A stretch of 64,000 nt of DNA from Laccaria trichodermophora (Eukaryota; Basidiomycota; Agaricomycetes; Agaricales; Hydnangiaceae): the NCBI GenBank assembly GCA_018417955.1, contig JACTVC010000024.1, forward strand, positions 248,001 through 312,000, written 5' to 3'. The first letter of the stretch is position 1. Every line of letters begins with the position of its first letter. Below are positions 11,290 through 24,099 of the stretch, one piece after another. Both the position numbers and the translations under genes were made by a program. Below the pieces are notes generated by a model that was given only the letters and a program-made list of their open reading frames with translations, had not been told where the DNA came from and ran no database searches.

Positions 11290-13110
11290 CTTCACACCTA
11301 TACTGCAGAACAGGAAACCACCATCACTATACACCCATCTATGAATAGTCAGTGACAGTCTCAGGAGGCCAATCAACTGAGGATTGCCATTGCTAGCCTG
11401 AACTTAGTGTGAATGTGACAAGATACATTGTGGCTTGTTCTTTTCAAAAGATGGTCTGCTGTTTAACAATAAACACCTATCTTTGCTATGGTTGAATTGT
11501 CTGGATGGCTAATGTGCCAGCAAACTATTGAAAAGGCATGTGCCCAGACTGAGGCAGTGATCAATGATTTCTCAAGGACTTCATAAAGGTTTTCTCTTCC
11601 AAATAGGATCATGGCTTCACTGGTGTGGTCATCCCCAATGTCCTTAAACTTGCTAGGGACCTATCTCCAAATGATGTAAACCTTGAGATCTACACCAATG
11701 AAACATCCTCCACAAGTTCAAAGTGACATTGAAGAATTTAATAACTTGCCAAACAAGACATATCCAGGAAGGATCCTGATTGCAAAGATTTCAATGAAAA
11801 TGTTGAAAAGATCCATGGATATGGATATGGATGGGCTTTTGAAGTTTTCCAGAGGGCACACTTTCCAACTACATTCAGAAAACAGTAAAACCCTTTTTGT
11901 GGACCCCCATCTTTTAAGTGATGAAGAGGAAGATGGTGGTGATGAGGAGGAATGTGACAGTGACAAGCAGACAGATGACAGTGAAGAACTTTACGATGCT
12001 GACCTGGAGGCAATCTAACCCATTTTGCCATGAAAAGGGCATCTGCCAACCACATATACAGTGTAACTGTAGATGATGGTTGCCAATTTTGATGCTGTTG
12101 AAATTATTTGCAGAAACACCATTACAACACAGTCTTTGTTGACATTCTGGTCACTTTAATCACCAACTCCTGTGGCAGGACCTTTTTGGGGTCATTATCT
12201 TCCAAATATGGACTCTGACACTAATCCTGGAGACATTCCATCTGAAGATGACATCTGTTATTTCTTGGAGGAAGGTGTATCAAGAGCAGCAGCAGTGAAG
12301 GGTGAACTTGATTTAGGTGAAACTGCCTGTCAACAGTAGGTATCATTTCAACATCCACAACACTCCCAGGCAGCGGCAACCACAAAAAATTTCCATCATG
12401 ACTCCAATATCCACCAGCAGGTCCATCATCTTCAGACCAAGATCTCTGAATGGCAGTTGATGCTTCAGGCTATGTTGAGCAGCTATAGACTCACATTGAA
12501 CCACTACAACATGTTCAAAACTTTTGCTAACAGGATGAAACCAGAGGAGGGGGATCATGGTTAGTCTTTATTACGTTCTTGAACCCATTTCCTTATATAA
12601 TAGGTTGTAGAAGGCCTCCAGCTCTGGAACAAGGCCACAAATGAGGAGTACAAGAAGCTCATGGAAGAGCAACAATAAAAGAGGAGCAAGATGAACACAT
12701 CCAGGATGCCATTAGCTTCATCAAGAATCAAGTCAACAAAGAGGGCAGCAAGGTCTACAACATGAACCTCTTACATCATGGAAATTTGTGACCTTGTATG
12801 TCAGTTTGGTTGTTTCTACATTACATTACCCTCACATTCACCACTGTTTTAGATCACCAATATTAAGAATCATGACAAATCATTTGACACATTTTAGTAT
12901 ACAGCAGCAAAAATGAGATGGTGCATAAGAAGTCCAGGTTTTTTATGAGCTTGAAGGACCTCCAGTGCTCTGCACCCATGAGCAGTGGCCAATGAGCACC
13001 TTAACAGACATATTTGTTAGTAAAGTCTGGTGTGTTCTCTCTCATACATGAGATGGGTCTTCGTCTTGTGCTGCTACAGTGCTATGCATGCAGACCATCA
13101 AATTGAACAG
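11290..13110. other. decayed, unassigned coding-like sequence
   Basis: The only notable frame is 11683-12018 (plus, 111 aa), which ends in a strongly acidic Asp/Glu tract. Around 11810-11870 another frame gives a peptide like GYGWAFEVFQRAHFP. The stretch 12060-13000 contains fragments with no intact frame. It may be an old unassigned element gene. I see no motif. Confidence 0.25.
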
Positions 13111-13116
13111 TTGAAG

Positions 13117-13582
13117 GAGGTCTTTACTCTCCTCCATGAGTTCCTGTGGATTCTGCCAGATTCCAAGCAGAAAGTCGGAATTCCATGGAGGAAAGCAATT
13201 GGCTGGAGCTTCAGCCATTTTGTGTATGGCTCAGTTGGCTTTAGTGCTGCTACTATTGACAACATTGAGGGTTCAAATCTCTTTAGTGCAAAACATTTTT
13301 ATTACTTAAATATAGTAAGGACACTATGAATACTATGTTTATATGTATTCTAATGGTATACTGGTCTTCCATGGAATCCATATGGACTGTTCCATGGAAT
13401 CTCTATGGAATAGTACATGGATTTGCAATTGAAATTCATCAGAAATTCCATGGATTCCATAGTGGGCCTGGAATGAAAAAATGGCTGGGTTGCCTGCCAA
13501 AAAATTGTCCATATGGATTCCATGGAATTGTGTTGGAATACACCCATTCCATATGGAACATACCAGGGAGTGTAAAGACCTC
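13117..13582. mobile_element. fragment(s) with two GAG-type element ends
   Basis: At 13117 GAGGTCTTTACTCTCC is a left-facing terminus. At 13582 the reverse complement of GAGGTCTTTACACTCCC is a right-facing one. Between them are a tRNA-like segment (13228-13310) and TCCATATGGA-type repeats (13360-13565) that match, inverted, the left part of the element at 36839-38818. Because both ends are of the GAG type and the flanking octamers differ (AGTTGAAG, TCTGATAA), these are probably two truncated elements. Confidence 0.5.
13228..13310 (+). other. tRNA-like segment with pol III A and B boxes
   Basis: TGGCTCAGTTGG matches the box A consensus. About 45 nt downstream GGTTCAAATC matches box B with one mismatch. 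The arms do not fold into a convincing cloverleaf. Homologous to 37208-37275 on the other strand. Confidence 0.45.
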
Positions 13583-14084
13583 TCTGATAAGGGGCCAGCC
13601 ATGCATGGTTAGTGGAAACATAGTCTGTCACTCATGCTTTCAGCTTTCAAGTGAGTGCTACAGATTTCTCATTGGCAAATGTTTTTCAGGATGAAATAAA
13701 TGATTTTTAATGATAGAAAACTTATACATGATACTCTAATACCCCTTTGTAGGAGCTCTTTACACTCCCCCACCTATTCCTACTGGACTCCTACTGGAAT
13801 CCCGGACTCCTACTGGATTCTACTAGGACTCCAGCCAATTTCATATTGCCTGAACACCATACAAATTTTGCATCTCAGTCCTACTGGAGTCCTAGTGGAC
13901 TCCTACTGGAATGATCCCAAATCACAAGGAATTAAGGATTCCTAAGGAATGGGTATAGTGGAGTCCAGTACAAGGAGTCCAGTAGGAGTCCACTAGGAGT
14001 CCACTAGGAATTTCCGAGTACAAGGAGTCCAGTAAGTCCAGTAGTTTGTCACTATTATTCTTATTATATAATAATAATAAAAAG

Positions 14085-14166
14085 CGCAACTTGCATGGAT
14101 TGAACACTTGACCTCATGGACAAGGCAACATTTTATAGAATGAGCACTTTACCACTTGCACCACAT
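14085..14166 (-). other. tRNA-like segment inside E1
   Basis: On the minus strand TGGTGCAAGTGG (box A-like) is followed by GTGTTCAATCC (box B-like). It lies just inside the left subterminal repeats, the same place as the tRNA-like segment of the element at 36839. Confidence 0.35.
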
Positions 14167-14447
14167 AGGCTTTTATATTACTCTTTACTTTACGCTCTAC
14201 ATACCACCTGTGGGCTTACCTTCCCAGAAAGGATGCCGGCAAATTCCAGGAGTGGGAATTTCGTGCAGTGCATCAACCAACACCTCCCACATCACCACCA
14301 CTCCCATCCACGACACCCCGACAACGCTCACCTTCAACCCACGCCGTCAACAACCACCGCCGACTACCACGCCGGCCAACAGACACCCCAGCAAGGCACA
14401 ACGGCAACCCACGACGCCAAACGCACAAACAACGACGAAGCGACGCA

Positions 14448-14647
14448 TGCCACGTCGCGCTAGCGACATGGCAACCAAACGACGAACGACGAATTTCAAT
14501 TCGTCGTTCGTCGTCATTATCTGTAAGTATGCTGTCCCATATCCCACGTCATCCCTCACTCACACAGTTTAGCCCACGCCGGGTGCCACATCGCGACAGT
14601 GATGTGGCACCCAGACAATGCACGACGAATTTCAATTCGTCGTGCAT
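14448..14647 (+). other. two double-hairpin modules in E1
   Basis: Module 1: stem TGCCACGTCGC with GCGACATGGCA (14448-14473), then a 16-bp perfect stem CGACGAACGACGAATT closing a 2-nt loop (14480-14513). Module 2: stem GGGTGCCACATC with GATGTGGCACCC (14581-14612), then a 14-bp perfect stem ATGCACGACGAATT (14618-14647). Related modules occur in other elements with different but still paired arms. Confidence 0.8.
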
Positions 14648-15695
14648 CGTCATTTTTCTCTTCTAGACCACGACACCGCTCATTAATATCAACCCCACCC
14701 TCTCTGAACGACATCCACAGCACGCGCAGGAGCCGCACCGCCCACGAAAACCACCCACCGCCCACGAAAACCACCCGCCGCCCACTCAAAAACACCCACC
14801 GCCCTCGAAGAACACCCACCGCCCACAAACGATGACCGCCGCCCACGAAAAGCACCCCGCCCATGCATGCAAACGAAACGGCGCCCACAAACGACGACTC
14901 AGCGCCCAAACGAGAACACCGAGGGACAAACGACGACCACCCACGAAAGACGACCGCCCACGCCATGGACCCCACGCACGCCAACAATAACAACCGCCCA
15001 CGTACAAGAACAACCGCCCGCGTACAACAACAACCGCCCGCGTACAACAACAACCGCCCACGAGAACGACTGCCCATGGATGAGATTGAACACCACCTGT
15101 CTCCCCCCTCCTCCCTCCCCTCTCTCTCCCTCCATCCCTCTCCCTCCATCCCTCCCATCCCTCCCCTCCCTCTCCCTCCCCTCTCTCCCCTCCCTCCCCC
15201 TCCATCACTCCCACCTCCCTTCCCCTCCCTCTCCCTCCCTTCCCCTGCCTTCCCCCTTCATCATTCCCCACCACTTCCTCCCTCCCCCTGCCTGACCACA
15301 CTAGATTATTGAATTTTTGTATATATTTGTGTATATAGTTATCAATATAATATCTATGTTTAAATGAAAGTTTGGTATGGAATTTGGAGGTTTTAAAAGG
15401 TCTGACTGACTTAATTAAACATTGGTAGAATGCATGATACTCCAGTAGGAGTCCAGTAGGAATCCAGTAGGAATCCAACTGAAGCATTGGATTTTTTTTG
15501 TCTAAGTTCAGTTGGAGTCCAGTTGGAGTCCAGTAGGAGTCCAAGAGGAGTCCAATAGGTGGAAAATGCCTTTTTTGGAAGAATTGTTGAAATCCAGTAG
15601 GAATCCTACTGGAGTCCTGGAATCCAGTAGGAATCTTACTGGAGTCCTGGAGTCCAGTAGGAATAGGTGGGGGAGTGATAAGTACTGCTTTGTAG

Positions 15696-16620
15696 ATGAT
15701 CCATAAAAAATGTACAAAAAAATGTACAACCATCAATGTTGAAGGCATATTTACCATTTCATTTCCAAATCAGGGCTGGACAAATTTGTTTTGTATGGTG
15801 ACCTGCTGACCAGGTTGGGCAGTTTCAAATAATAGAGTGAGACAAAACTTGATAGAATTGACAGAAAAACCACAGACCAACTGCAGGCTATAAATTAAAT
15901 TGGGATAGAAAGTATCAACACTGTCCAAATCTTTTACCATGGCACAACAACAACTTCATCCATATACAACTACTACCAACATCAAGCTCTCCCTCGCCAG
16001 TGCGTTTTCAATGCAACAGTCATGGGCTTGAGGGCAACTATGCCCCTGCATGGATCCATTCAATGGAAGAGCTATCTATGCAAAAAACACAGAGAGAGTT
16101 AGATAAGTTACAAGAAAAAATCAAGCAGAAAGAATTGAATAGTAGTGGGTTCTCTTTCTCTATTCCATTGAAGATATGCAGATGTTCATCTATTTATTCA
16201 TATGATGTATACTGTAGTTGATGAAGGGGTGTCCTTTGACTGTGACTCCGGCATGGTGACTGTATGGGATTCTGATGCCAAGGATTCGTGACCAGACATC
16301 GCAGTCATACACATTGTCAGAGGAACCATTCAACAACCTACTATTGAATATGTGTGGAGCAAAACAAAGGGAGTTGATGAGATTATGTGATTGAGGACTC
16401 TGATGAGTCAATACACCTCTAGGGCAGAAATCAAAATCATCCATCAGTGTGCGCTCCTCATTGGTGAATTCAAATAGTCACCTCCATGTGCAAATGCTGA
16501 TATTGTTGGGGTTACTGCCATTTTGGAGATCCTGACAGGAGATGTGCCAGATGCTGATGATGATGTGTTTTCTACTACCAGTGAATCTTGGGAGGGCAAA
16601 CTTCAAGCCCTTCTTTCAGA
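15696..16620. other. decayed, unassigned coding-like sequence
   Basis: Several short plus-strand frames (around 16000-16220 and 16523-16735) suggest a decayed gene, but no motif is recognisable. The sequence continues on the far side of element E2 at 18064, as expected for a site into which E2 inserted. Confidence 0.25.
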
Positions 16621-18063
16621 TGCTATTGCCAGTACTTTACCATCGACTCCACTGCACTGCAAGCACAAATCTGGACTGGACTGGACTGGACTGCAAATCA
16701 CAAAACTGGACTGGACTGGACTGCCACAGACCTAAGTTAATCCAGAATTCCTGAGATTAGATTTCAAAACAAAAAATGAAATTGAAGCATATTTATTAAT
16801 TAAAGAAATTAGTTTTACTAGATTCTATGTTACAGAGAGGGGGAGGGAGAAGGAAAAGAGAGGAGAGAGGGAAAGAAGGGGGAAGGGAGGAATGGAGGGG
16901 GAGGGAGTGGTCATCAAGGGGGGTGGGAAAGGGATGGGGAAGAGAGAAATAGAGGGGGGAGGGAGCAAGGAAGGGGGAAGGAAAAGGGAGAGGGGGGAGA
17001 GAGGAGCAAGGAAAGGGGAGGGGGGAAAGGGGGAGGGAGTGAAGGGGGAGAGAGTGGAGAGGAGTGGGAGTAGTGAAGAGAGTAGGGAGTGGTGAAGAGA
17101 GGAGGTAGTGATGGGGGGAGAGAGTGGACATTCTGTGTGGGCGTTGGCAGTGGTGGGTGCTCATTGTTTTTTGTGGGTGTGTCATTTTTCAGGTGTGGTG
17201 GGGGTGGGAGCTCATTGGTTTTCATGGGCACTTGTTCGTTGTTGTTGTTGTCATTGTCTGTGTCATCATTGTCATCATCTGTTGTTGTTGTTGTCCCCAC
17301 ATGTAGTCATCCTTGCATGTTGTTGTCGCTGCATGTAGTCATTGTTGTTGTCACTGTGTGTAGTCATCGTTGTCGTCCTCATGTGTCATTGTCATCCTTG
17401 TGTGTCATTGTCCTTGGGTGTTGTTGTCGTCCTCATGTGTTGTCGTCATTGTTGTGTGCTGCTGGCACCTGTTGTGGTGAGATTGGGGCATATATACCCT
17501 TGGCCCATGACATTGCCACATCATGGGCGCCATCCCTCATTCTTGGCCTGTCCTTCCATGTTGGCATGGGCATGGGCATTCTTGGTGTGGGCATGGGTGT
17601 TGTTGGTGTGGGTCTGGGTGTTGTTTGCATGGGCAGCATTGGCATGGTTGGTGTTAGGGCAGTGGTGAAGGGTGGTGGTGGTGGAAGGGAATGGGATGGT
17701 CATGGAAGTGTGACCATGCTGCAAACAGGAGACGTGACGATATGGCACGCCCTCAAGCAAGTCATGTGACCTCACCCTGCAGACTGAACAAAATCATGAA
17801 TCCTCATTGCAGCTATCACTTATCTATACTAATATATAAATCAATACCTTTCTATTCATTGAGTAATAGAATTACAAGTCTGCATAGTCTATTTCGCTTT
17901 TTTTGTAGTATTCATAATTAATAATAATAAGTGATAAGCAATAATGTGCTGGACTTCAGTGGAATCCAGTGGACTGGGGATTGTGCAAGCCAATTTGGCC
18001 TGACAAATGGGCCACTGGAATCCACATGGATTACGTGGGGGAGGGTAAAGACCTCTGCTATTG
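16621..18063 (-). mobile_element. complete non-autonomous element E2 with 8-bp TSD TGCTATTG
   Basis: The element proper is 16629-18055 (1427 bp), with TGCTATTG at 16621-16628 and 18056-18063. The left end reads CCAGTACTTTACC (one extra C before the CAG-type end). The right end (reverse complement) is GAGGTCTTTACCCTCCCCC. Subterminal repeats are GGACT (16674-16730) and CCAGTGGAATCC-type (17955-18040). The core is purine-rich (16835-17120), then GT-rich, so the element lies in the opposite orientation to E1. The junction words TCTATGTTACAGAG and then purine-rich sequence are shared with 43717-43740. Confidence 0.9.
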
Positions 18064-18960
18064 CAGTGATAGGCATGCACCTGTTCTGCTTCTGTAAGTC
18101 TGAAGAATCCAAATATTCCTTTGGAATTTGTGAACATTCTTACTTCCACACGCAATACGCATCCCCAAGCCTTTTATTTGAATTTGCGAACCTTCAGATA
18201 CCATTAGCGCTGTTCTCTCTGAATATTCGACAATCATCCACACATGCACTACAAGTTACAAGGACCTTCGCACACCTGCAGGCACACATCCCTTCGTATC
18301 CCATCATATTCCAGGAACACCAAATTGCATCTCTGAACATATTCCTGCACAAAAGCACACATATGCTGAATATCTGGTTTTATCCATGCACAGCATGCAG
18401 AATATTCACAACACCTTCGGAAACATTTGGACACCAATTCACTCAATTCCTCAGCATTCCTGATGCATTGATTCGCATCACCAAATATTTCTATTGCACA
18501 AGGACACGCATCTGCCATTTCTCTGGTCTCCATTCTTCCCCATCAATTCGGTATCTTTCGCCCATTCATTAAAATTTAGCATTGACTTCAGATCAATTGT
18601 TAAGCACAGATATTCCACACCTTCATTCTTTGAAATAAATAGGTACCTGGTTCTCCTTAAACTTTTCCTTTTTTATTTCCATCTTTTTTATTTCTTCTTT
18701 TGTGTTTCTCGCCTTTCCTTCTTATTTCTTTTATGTTTTATGTTTTGGATCTTTGTGTTTTTATTCATACCTTTCAGGTAACCATGTTCAAATATTTGTA
18801 CACTCAAGTATTTGTAGTAGCACAGTACTTCGGAATAACAAGTTCTACTTCACCCCTCGATTCGCATTTCATCTTCGGCTGATAATCGCATCAGCACCTC
18901 GTTATAACCTTCGCCATCGTCTTGCATGCCATGTGCACTCATATTATTGCAGGGACTGTG
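18064..18960. other. unassigned sequence with scattered GAATATTC words
   Basis: Contains loosely repeated AATATTC/GAATATT and CATTCGCATC words, suggestive of an old subterminal field, followed by an AT-rich stretch (18650-18780). No coding motif is visible. Confidence 0.25.
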
Positions 18961-18963
18961 GTT

Positions 18964-20237
18964 GAGGTCTTAGTCATGCCCCACTGATTCCTGCCGGATT
19001 CTGGTCATTCCTGTGGATTCCGGTGCCATTCCAGTGGAATTTACCAGCCAAATTTTCAGAATTTCATTATTCCAGTATTTACACTGGAACAGTCTCTGGA
19101 ATGCACAGGAATGGAATGGCACTGGAATGAAGTGACTGGAATGGACAATAAAAATTGTGTTTTGCATTTTCACATGGAAAATAGTAATAAAATCTGGAAA
19201 AAATAGGGATGATGCTCACTATTGGTCATGCTGTTGGGGTACTATTTACATGGTCTGTGCACATTTCCTAATATGGTAATTATTGCAAGTATAGCCATAA
19301 AATTAAGAAAAATCAGGGAAAAAATAATATATATAGTGTAGACTATTCTTAGCAATGTTGGGGTACTGCTGATGGTCTGTGCCCATTTCATAATATGGTA
19401 AATAATACAAATGTATCCAGAAAATCAGACAAAAAAGGGAGAAAATAGTAGACATGATGTAGACCATTGTTGACAATGTTGGGGTATTGTTGATGACATG
19501 GTCTGTGCACATTTCCAAATATGCAATTGATGCAAATACAACCAGAAAATTAGGAAAAATCAGAAAAAATCAATAACTATAAGATAGACTGTTGTTGACA
19601 ATGTTGGGGTACTGTTTAAAGTAGCCAGAAAATGAGATAAAGAGAGAAAAAAAAGTGTAAACATGGTACCAACTGTTGTTGCCAATATAAGATACTGTTT
19701 ACATGGTCTGTGTGCATTTCCAAATATGGTAATTAGTGCAAATATAGCCAGAAAATCAGAAAAAAAGCATAATAAAGAATAGATATGTTGTAGACTGTTA
19801 TTGAAAATGTTGCAGTGGTCTGTGCATGTTTCCACATATAGTAATGAATACAATGCAGCCAAAAAGTGATGATATACTAAATGAAAAGTCACAATCGAAT
19901 AGGGGAAAGGTTAGAAAAAAATAGTAGATGGTGATCACTGCTGGTGATGATGTTGAGGGTGCTTCCCTCAGGGTCCAGTATGCATTTCCAAATAAGGAGA
20001 TATTTGCATTTCTAGAAAACTTATGAAAAACAGTGTCAGAGTCCATTCAGATGATGTCAGGATGATGGATACATGACCAACCACAAAAAATGGTATTAAG
20101 CTCTTGGCTCCAAAATATCCATTTTAGTTCATTTATGTGCTATTCCTGTCTATTCCTGTGAATTCCTGTCTATTCCAGTGGATTCCAGTGGAAAGGCTCC
20201 ATTGCTGCAGGAATCAGTGGGGCAAGGTGAAGTACTG
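18964..20237 (+). mobile_element. element E8 with ATTCC-type subterminal repeats, no TSD visible
   Basis: Left end GAGGTCTTAGTCATGCCCC. Right end (reverse complement) CAGTACTTCACCTTGCCCC. Both continue into CACTGATTCCTGC. Subterminal words ATTCCNGTGGATTCC occur at 18985-19140 and 20140-20215. The core (19190-20000) is a degenerate tandem repeat of roughly 110-125 bp with GGTCTGTGCACATTTCC and AATGTTGGGGTACTG, about six units. Flanking octamers CTGTGGTT and GGAATTTG do not match, so the TSD is lost or one end was exchanged. Confidence 0.7.
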
Positions 20238-20482
20238 GGAATTTGCTTGGACATTATAATTGTCAAGCATCAAACATCATCTCATAAAATTGGCTGTTGC
20301 AATGATGTGTTATAGCTGTAATTCCTCAAACACAGAAATGGTTGTATTGTGATAGACATAGGTGGGATGAGCTAATATACACCTGTGGTAGTGAGAAATC
20401 TGTATATCAAGAACTGAAGCAAGGGATAGGTTCTATAAGCCTCTGAAATTAAGTCTGGAAAATAAAGTGCATCAAAGGCTGC

Positions 20483-21531
20483 TCACACTGAAGACATAAT
20501 TTGGCTAATGTCCTCCTGTGGTAAATGGAGGGCACAATCCAAGTTTTGCAAGGCTTCCAAAGCATCCTCTCCTGAAATGAACAAAAGAATGGAATGTGAG
20601 CCCTTTGGCTTGACCAGTGGTGGAAAAAACATCAGGAGGCTCCAAATAAGTGAGAGCTCTTCCCTCATGTAGGCCATTACACTCCTTACTTAAGTAAGTG
20701 GCTTGAATGGCTTTCAAAGTGCTTGACATCTGTATATTCATTGGTTGACAGTCAGCAGTCATTAGCAATGGTATTCTGCAAGTAACTCACTTTGTAGCAT
20801 TCATAATTGCATGGTGCATCAAATGGTGACTAACACTCAGAGCTTTCATATCTTCCCAAATTAAAATGAAATTGGCCTTTGCCAATCTCGTATAAAGTTT
20901 TGGCATGGATCTTTTCCCTGCTGCAGGGCATTGAGGCAATTGAGAGTGCAGGGTAGCCTGATTTCCCATCGTTGAGAGTTGTCACAGTCAATGACCTCTC
21001 CTAACCTGGGTTTTCATTGGTTCATGCCCAGACTTGGTATGGACAATCTACACCTTCTTAGCTATATTTGATACACCAGAGCTTAGTTCTCAAAATGTTT
21101 AGTTGTTATGTTATAGCACCAACCTTGTCCAAAAAATGATCAGACAATCTTTTTACCCAGTTAGTGTAGGCAGGTTCTGTGTAGAATTTACCAGAAAATT
21201 TAGCAAACTCATGTCGAATAGGTGAATAGTCTTGGGATCCACAACCAATAACATCTTGAATGGTTTCACACTTGCTGATATTGGAGACATTGGCAATAAA
21301 AGAGGACTTAGTGATGTCAATATTGGGTGGTTTGAGGTTTGAGATGTAGAAGTGAATCTTTCCCTTGATTGGTTTCTGAGCTAGACCCTCTTTGAAAACA
21401 TCCATCTCTTCCCAGACTTCAACAGCATCACCAATGTTAATGGCATTGCCCAGAGCTTTTCCCCAGAGGACTCCACCAGTCAAACATGATGAGCTGTATG
21501 CAGGAATTGTCCCTTTTGGCAGACTAGCCAT
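20483..21531 (-). pseudogene. diverged N-terminal part of the KDZ-associated gene (copy P5)
   Basis: The minus frame 21531-21106 encodes TGGVLWGKALGNAINIGD, matching TGGVLRGRALGNNFNIGD of the intact gene (exon 7, 51990-52319). About 70 residues further it has QDYSPIRHEF against KSYSPVRS. The order and spacing of these blocks match. Further minus-strand frames (20969-20787, 20768-20505, 20677-20483) may be later exons, but I cannot align them. No CxC5/CxC6-like part is present. A partial, old copy. Confidence 0.6.
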
Positions 21532-21894
21532 AACTGTATTTGTATTTGAGAAAGTTTAATATGATAGAATAAAATACAGATAGATAGGTAAAGGTTACCT
21601 TCATGATGTTGGAATTCATACAAAATGTGTGTTTTGACCTGGCATCAACTGTCCTAACTTCTTTTTTGAACAGCATCTGACTGTAGCCCCAGCAGCTGGC
21701 AAATCATTCACTGAGATTGTCTTGAAAGAGATCATGTTGAGGTTGGCTATGGTCAGACATAGATGGACAGAGATGAGTCCCCAGGGAGATGCAATGAATG
21801 TTGGACAACATGACTGAAGCTGGCCAAGAGGACAATTAGGACACTTGATGCTCAGTCAAAAGACAATTTGTGTATGAATTCTAAATGATGAAGA

Positions 21895-21945
21895 GGTGTT
21901 TGGCTGGAGTCAGTTTCTCTGAAACATTGAGCTATATCCCCAGGA
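21895..21945 (-). other. tRNA-like 5' half, second copy
   Basis: The reverse complement reads GGGGATATAGCTCAATGTTT followed by CAGAGAAACTGACTCC, closely matching 10467-10515. Flanking sequence (21690-21880) also matches 10600-10760 in inverted order, so this is a fragment of the palindromic-element family. Confidence 0.35.
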
Positions 21946-21973
21946 ACCTACAAGATATCAGAAGGGCAAACCA

Positions 21974-23747
21974 CAGAGTTGGAGGTCTTTATTGTCCCCC
22001 TGTAATTCCTGCTGAGCTTGGCTTAGCTCTGTCAGAGCTCTGCCAAGCTTGGGTGGTTTTTAAAGGTAGGGGGGGGGAAAGTTGGCAGGGGGAGCAGGAC
22101 TGAGCTTGGCAGGACTCAAACCAGTCCTGAGGGCTGAATTTTACCTCAGCTGAGAACTGAATCAGGATTGGACCAGGACTGACCAGGACTGGGAGTGTTT
22201 TTTACTTGGATGGTGCTCATTGCTGGTGTTTTTTCAGTGACTAGGGTCCATTTCCATATATGGTAATCTACCCAAAAATAGGCAGAAAATCACCAAAAAA
22301 AAATGAAAGAGTTCTCACTGTTGTTTATAATGTTAGGGTCCTTTGTTCAAGATCCAAAGCAACATCCAAATAAGGATACTTATTTGTTTCTGATAGAAAA
22401 ATAGCCAGACAATTAGTAAAAGCCAGATAAAAATATCAATCCTGTTCAGGCACTACCTTTAGGGTTCATCCCAAAAAGGAAATCTTCTATAGTTTGACCA
22501 AAGAGTAATGAGTCCTCTGTTGAAATGATATTGAAGGGCTGTATTTATAGTTCAGGGTCTATATCTAAATATGGAACAAAGCAAAAAATGGCTAGAAAAT
22601 TAGAAAAAGATGGGCAAAAAAATAAGATCAATATTCTTTGCTAGTACAATGTTGAAGGGGCTGTGTTTAGGGTTCAGGGTCCATGTCAAAATATAGAAAA
22701 TGTTATTACATTATGAAATGTGATTATATCATGTGACTAGCTTATTAAGATATTGGTTATAATACATGACTATTTTGAAAAAGTGTCCAATTTTTTCAGT
22801 ATTTTGTGTTTTTCTCAATAAGGAATGGTCTGTATGACATGATTTATATATAATATATATCTGTAAAGGTAAGCAAAGAGGCTACAATTGTTGTTTATTG
22901 AGCTAAGTGAGGAGCTGTGCTTCTGGTACCATGGGAACTTTGACTATGGTATTGAAGTGGCTGTTCAGGGTCCATTTGCAAATATAGAACAAACTCAGGA
23001 AATCATAGAATGATGATATATGTCATTGCAGCTGATGGGATGTCAGTTGGGTGGTCACATGACCAAAAATGGTGATCAATTATAAAATACAAGACATATG
23101 TAGCTTTATGAATGTATTCAAATTATGTTCTAGATTGCACAAGACAGATGCATATATGCCATGCAAAGCACTGGCCCCCACCTATAAGTGAAGAAAAACA
23201 AAATGTCAAAAACCAAAGTTGTAGCCCTACACTGTAGCTTCTGGAATGTGTTTGAATTATGTTCTGAAGTGCTCCTGTTGTGGAGATATAAAGTAAAGAA
23301 TTTTCAAAAGTGTTGTTTTTTTTTTTCTTTTTTTCTGAAATTTTCTCCACAAAAACAAAACCAAACACCATGATTTCAGTATATTTGGAAAGCTAAGAGA
23401 AAGGGCTACAACTATTTTATCATGGGAAAAAGGAAGGTGTGTTCCCTAAAAGGGAACCTGACACTGACTACAAAGTTGATAGACTAAAAAAGTCAGACTT
23501 AGATTATAAGGTTTACTAAGAGACTACAAAAGACTACAAAAGTTGGACTTAGATTACAAAGTTTAGTGATAGAACTACAAAAGACTACAAAAGTCAGACT
23601 TAGACTACAATTAAGCAGAAACCTTGCCAAACTCTGTTCCAGTCATGCCAAGCTCTGCCAAGCTTGGCAGAGTTCTGAGGATTCCTGCAGGACTCTGGCC
23701 AGTCCTGCAGGAATTGGGGGGGGGGACTGGAAAGTACAGCAAAGTTA
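21974..23747 (+). mobile_element. element E9 with imperfect TSD (6 of 8)
   Basis: The element proper is 21982-23739 (1758 bp). Left end GAGGTCTTTATTGTCCCCC. Right end (reverse complement) CTGTACTTTCCAGTCCCCC. Flanks are CAGAGTTG (21974-21981) and CAAAGTTA (23740-23747), which differ by two G/A transitions. Subterminal repeats are AGCTTGGCAGAGCTC-like (22015-22190 and 23620-23720). The core (22200-23400) has degenerate repeats of the same type as the core of E8 (AAAATCAGAAAAA and a GGGTCCATTT word) and no gene. Confidence 0.75.
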
Positions 23748-24075
23748 TGTAATGAAAGAAGTGGACACTGCACAATTTTGTAATGAATACAGTGGACACT
23801 ACACAGTGTTGTAATGAAAAAAGCGGACACTACACAATTTTGTAATGAATAAAGCAGACACTACACAGTTTTGTAATGAAAAAAGAATTAGGAAATGGTG
23901 CACACATTGTCATTAACAATGACAACACCATGCTAGCCATTAACTCTTCTGGCCCAAAAAGCATGGGAAACAGTTCCCAACCTAAATGCACACTGTCCCT
24001 GACATCAGATGTGGCAGAAAAAAGTGTAACACTTTTCCCAATTAGGAAATAGTGCACACATCAAAGCATATGCTA
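23740..24075 (-). repeat. arm of the TTTTGTAGTGTC repeat family plus one 154-bp unit
   Basis: Units such as GTGGACACTGCACAATTTTG and GCGGACACTACACAATTTTG, then a reverse-complement copy of the 154-bp unit (23925-24064). It abuts the right end of E9 directly. Confidence 0.7.
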
Positions 24076-24099
24076 CACATGGGTCAAAGGTAGTGATGA

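Larger units (their letters stand above)
13745..15695 (+). mobile_element. complete non-autonomous element E1 with 8-bp TSD CTTTGTAG
   Basis: The element proper is 13753-15687 (1935 bp). CTTTGTAG occurs exactly at 13745-13752 and 15688-15695. Ends: left GAGCTCTTTACACTCCCCC, right (reverse complement) CAGTACTTATCACTCCCCC. Both ends carry arrays of TCCTACTGGACTCC-type subterminal repeats (13780-14040 and 15430-15665). Inside are an AT-rich tract, a tRNA-like segment, two double-hairpin modules, a CA-rich segment built from CCCACGAAAACCAC and a pyrimidine tract (15095-15300). Long frames in the core are low-complexity and not credible genes. It has no transposase, so it must be moved in trans. 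Confidence 0.92.

Noticed and set aside
13117..13582. A single short element between the two GAG-type ends
   Set aside because: Both ends are of the same type, flanking octamers differ, and the subterminal repeats differ at the two ends.
14156..15757. Long overlapping ORFs in E1, E3 and E5 cores rich in Pro, His, Thr, or Gly, Trp, Val
   Set aside because: They occur on both strands in several frames at once, as expected of strand-biased low-complexity DNA, and have no conserved motif.
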